Assembly: GCF_903915725.1 (NCBI RefSeq)
Contig: NZ_CAIWTY010000092.1
Coordinates: forward strand, 1 to 64,000
DNA from: an uncultured Rhodopila sp.
GTDB taxonomy: Bacteria > Pseudomonadota > Alphaproteobacteria > Acetobacterales > Acetobacteraceae
Length of the DNA: 64,000 nucleotides
Reading direction: 5' to 3'
Shown piece after piece: positions 62,490 through 64,000 of this stretch (positions are counted from its first letter, which is position 1; each line of letters starts with the position of its first letter). The notes beneath the pieces were generated by a model that was not told the origin of the DNA, did not search any database, and saw nothing but the letters and a program-made list of their open reading frames with translations. The translations under genes and the position numbers were made by a program.

Positions 62490-64000
62490 ATGCCCCATCA
62501 CGCGGTCCACCCGTTCCTGCAATCGCTGCGGACCGCGCATAGCGGCAAGGTCGTCCCGGCACGCGACGCGGTCCGCCTTATCGGCGACGGCGACACCGTG
62601 GCGACCGGCGGCTTCATCGGCACCGGCTTCGCCGAGGGCATCGCCGTGGCGCTGGAAGAACTCTACCTCGACGAAGACGAATCGCATTTCCGCTCGCACG
62701 GCAAGCCGCGCAACCTGACCCTGGTCTATGCCGCCGGGCAGGGCGACGGGAAGCACCGCGGGCTGAACCATTTCGGCCATGAGGGCCTGGTGCGCCGGGT
62801 CATCGGTGGCCACTGGGGCCTCGCACCGAAATTGCAGGCGCTGGCCATCGCCAACAAGATCGAGGGCTACAACCTGCCGCAGGGCGTGATCACCCACCTG
62901 TTTCGCGACATCGCCGCGCATCGCCCGGCGCACCTGACCACCGTCGGCCTCGGCACCTTCGTCGATCCGCGCAACGGCGGCGGCAAGATCAACAGTTGCA
63001 CCACCGAGGATTTGGTCGAGCTGATCACCATCCACGGGCAGGAGGCGCTGCTCTACAAGTGCTTCCCGATCGATGTCGGCATTATCCGCGGCACCACGGC
63101 GGACACGCTCGGCAACATCACCATGGAGCGCGAGGCACTGACGCTTGAGGCGCTGGCCATCGCCATGGCGGCGCATAACTCCGGCGGCGTGGTGATCGCC
63201 CAGGTCGAGCGGCTGGCCGAAGCCGGCAGCCTGCATCCGCGGCAGGTGAAGATCCCCGGCATCATGGTCGATTGCGTCGTGGTGGCGGAGAAGCCCGAGC
63301 ATCACGGCCAGACTTTCGTCACCGTCTACAACCCGGCCTATACGGGCGAGACCCGCGCCCCGATGGGCTCGCTGCCGCCGATGCCAATGAGCGAGCGCAA
63401 GATCATCGCCCGCCGCGCCGCGCTGGAACTGGCGCCGAACAGCGTGGTCAACCTCGGCATCGGCATGCCGGAGGGCGTCGCCGCGGTGGCCAATGAGGAG
63501 CATGTCATCGACCTGATCACCCTGACCACCGAACCCGGCTCCATCGGCGGCGTGCCGGCGGGCGGGCTGGATTTCGGCGCCGCGGTGAACAACCAGGCGG
63601 TAATCGATCAGCCCTACCAGTTCGACTTCTACGACGGCGGCGGGCTCGACCTGGCCTTCCTCGGATTGGCCGAAACCGATGCCGCTGGCAACGTCAACGT
63701 CAGCAAGTTCGGGCCGAAGCTGGCCGGGGCAGGGGGGTTCATCAACATCAGCCAGAACGCCAAGAAGGTGGTGTTCGTCGGCACCTTCGAAGCCGGCGGC
63801 CATAAGCCGGCGATCGAGGACGGCAAGCTGGTGCTGCGCGGCCACGGCACCGGCTACAAGTTCGTGCAGGAGGTCGAGCACCGCACCTTCAGCGGCACCT
63901 ACGCCGCGCAGCGCGGCCATCCGGTGCTATATATCACCGAACGCTGCGTCTTCCGGCTGACGCCGGAGGGGCTGGAATTGACGGAAATCGCCCCCGGCGT
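62490..64000 (+). CDS. CoA-transferase (acetate/propionate type), C-terminus outside the window
   Basis: At least 503 residues, frame open at the window edge. It starts MPHHAVHPF at 62490, 13 bases after the permease stop. The two class I CoA-transferase halves are seen: [24 protein letters not shown] in the first, and [17 protein letters not shown] with the catalytic Glu348 in [14 protein letters not shown] in the second. It moves CoA between acetate, propionate or acetoacetate and acyl-CoA, so it could activate the acid brought in by the permease. The family usually has about 520-660 residues, so most of it is present. Confidence 0.92.
   Translation, partial: MPHHAVHPFLQSLRTAHSGKVVPARDAVRLIGDGDTVATGGFIGTGFAEGIAVALEELYLDEDESHFRSHGKPRNLTLVYAAGQGDGKHRGLNHFGHEGLVRRVIGGHWGLAPKLQALAIANKIEGYNLPQGVITHLFRDIAAHRPAHLTTVGLGTFVDPRNGGGKINSCTTEDLVELITIHGQEALLYKCFPIDVGIIRGTTADTLGNITMEREALTLEALAIAMAAHNSGGVVIAQVERLAEAGSLHPRQVKIPGIMVDCVVVAEKPEHHGQTFVTVYNPAYTGETRAPMGSLPPMPMSERKIIARRAALELAPNSVVNLGIGMPEGVAAVANEEHVIDLITLTTEPGSIGGVPAGGLDFGAAVNNQAVIDQPYQFDFYDGGGLDLAFLGLAETDAAGNVNVSKFGPKLAGAGGFINISQNAKKVVFVGTFEAGGHKPAIEDGKLVLRGHGTGYKFVQEVEHRTFSGTYAAQRGHPVLYITERCVFRLTPEGLELTEIAPG

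Overview
This is GC-rich DNA from a purple non-sulfur (anoxygenic phototrophic) alphaproteobacterium. The gene order bchCXYZ-pufBALMC with a tetraheme PufC, LH2-type antenna genes, a GTTC-N7-GTTC SOS box and a glyA-nrdR-ribDE-ribBA-ribH-nusB block all fit an alphaproteobacterium. A phototrophic Acetobacteraceae member (Rhodopila-like) is my best guess, but the genus cannot be fixed from the sequence alone.

Left part (1-26 kb): a divalent-anion permease, small hypothetical genes, a methyltransferase-like protein, uvrA with an SOS box, then a probable conflict/immunity locus made of a 1287-aa CHAT protease-NTPase-TPR protein and a small membrane partner. After these come an HD hydrolase, ssb, an MFS carrier, an alcohol-dehydrogenase-family oxidoreductase, a large membrane-anchored TPR protein, and the riboflavin block (ribD-ribE-ribBA-ribH-nusB) with nrdR and glyA.

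Middle (26-36 kb): a tightly coupled tsaE-amgK-murU-addB run, then addA and trxA. It links tRNA t6A modification, peptidoglycan sugar recycling and AddAB double-strand-break repair. Both tsaE and addB carry an in-frame copy of a palindromic repeat that is found between genes elsewhere.

Photosynthesis island (36-49 kb): two tandem LH2 antenna pairs (pucBA), a truncated bchC copy between them, pucC, bchCXYZ (chlorophyllide reductase and the 3-hydroxyethyl dehydrogenase), pufBALMC (LH1 and reaction centre) and a membrane-anchored two-haem cytochrome c that could re-reduce PufC. Exact TGT-N12-ACA (PpsR/CrtJ-type) sites lie upstream of pucBA copy 1, of the bchC remnant and of bchC.

Right part (49-64 kb): an SsuABC/TauABC-type ABC importer, a GT4-GT2-DedA-DUF6134 group that may act on the cell envelope, a serine-hydrolase (beta-lactamase fold), a class I PHA synthase, a GntP-type permease and a CoA-transferase cut by the window edge. 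The last three suggest uptake, activation and storage of short hydroxy or carboxylic acids.

Across the window a ~38-bp palindrome, single or as inverted 94-bp doublets (REPIN-like), occurs at about eleven sites. No tRNA, rRNA, CRISPR array, transposase or integrase was seen.
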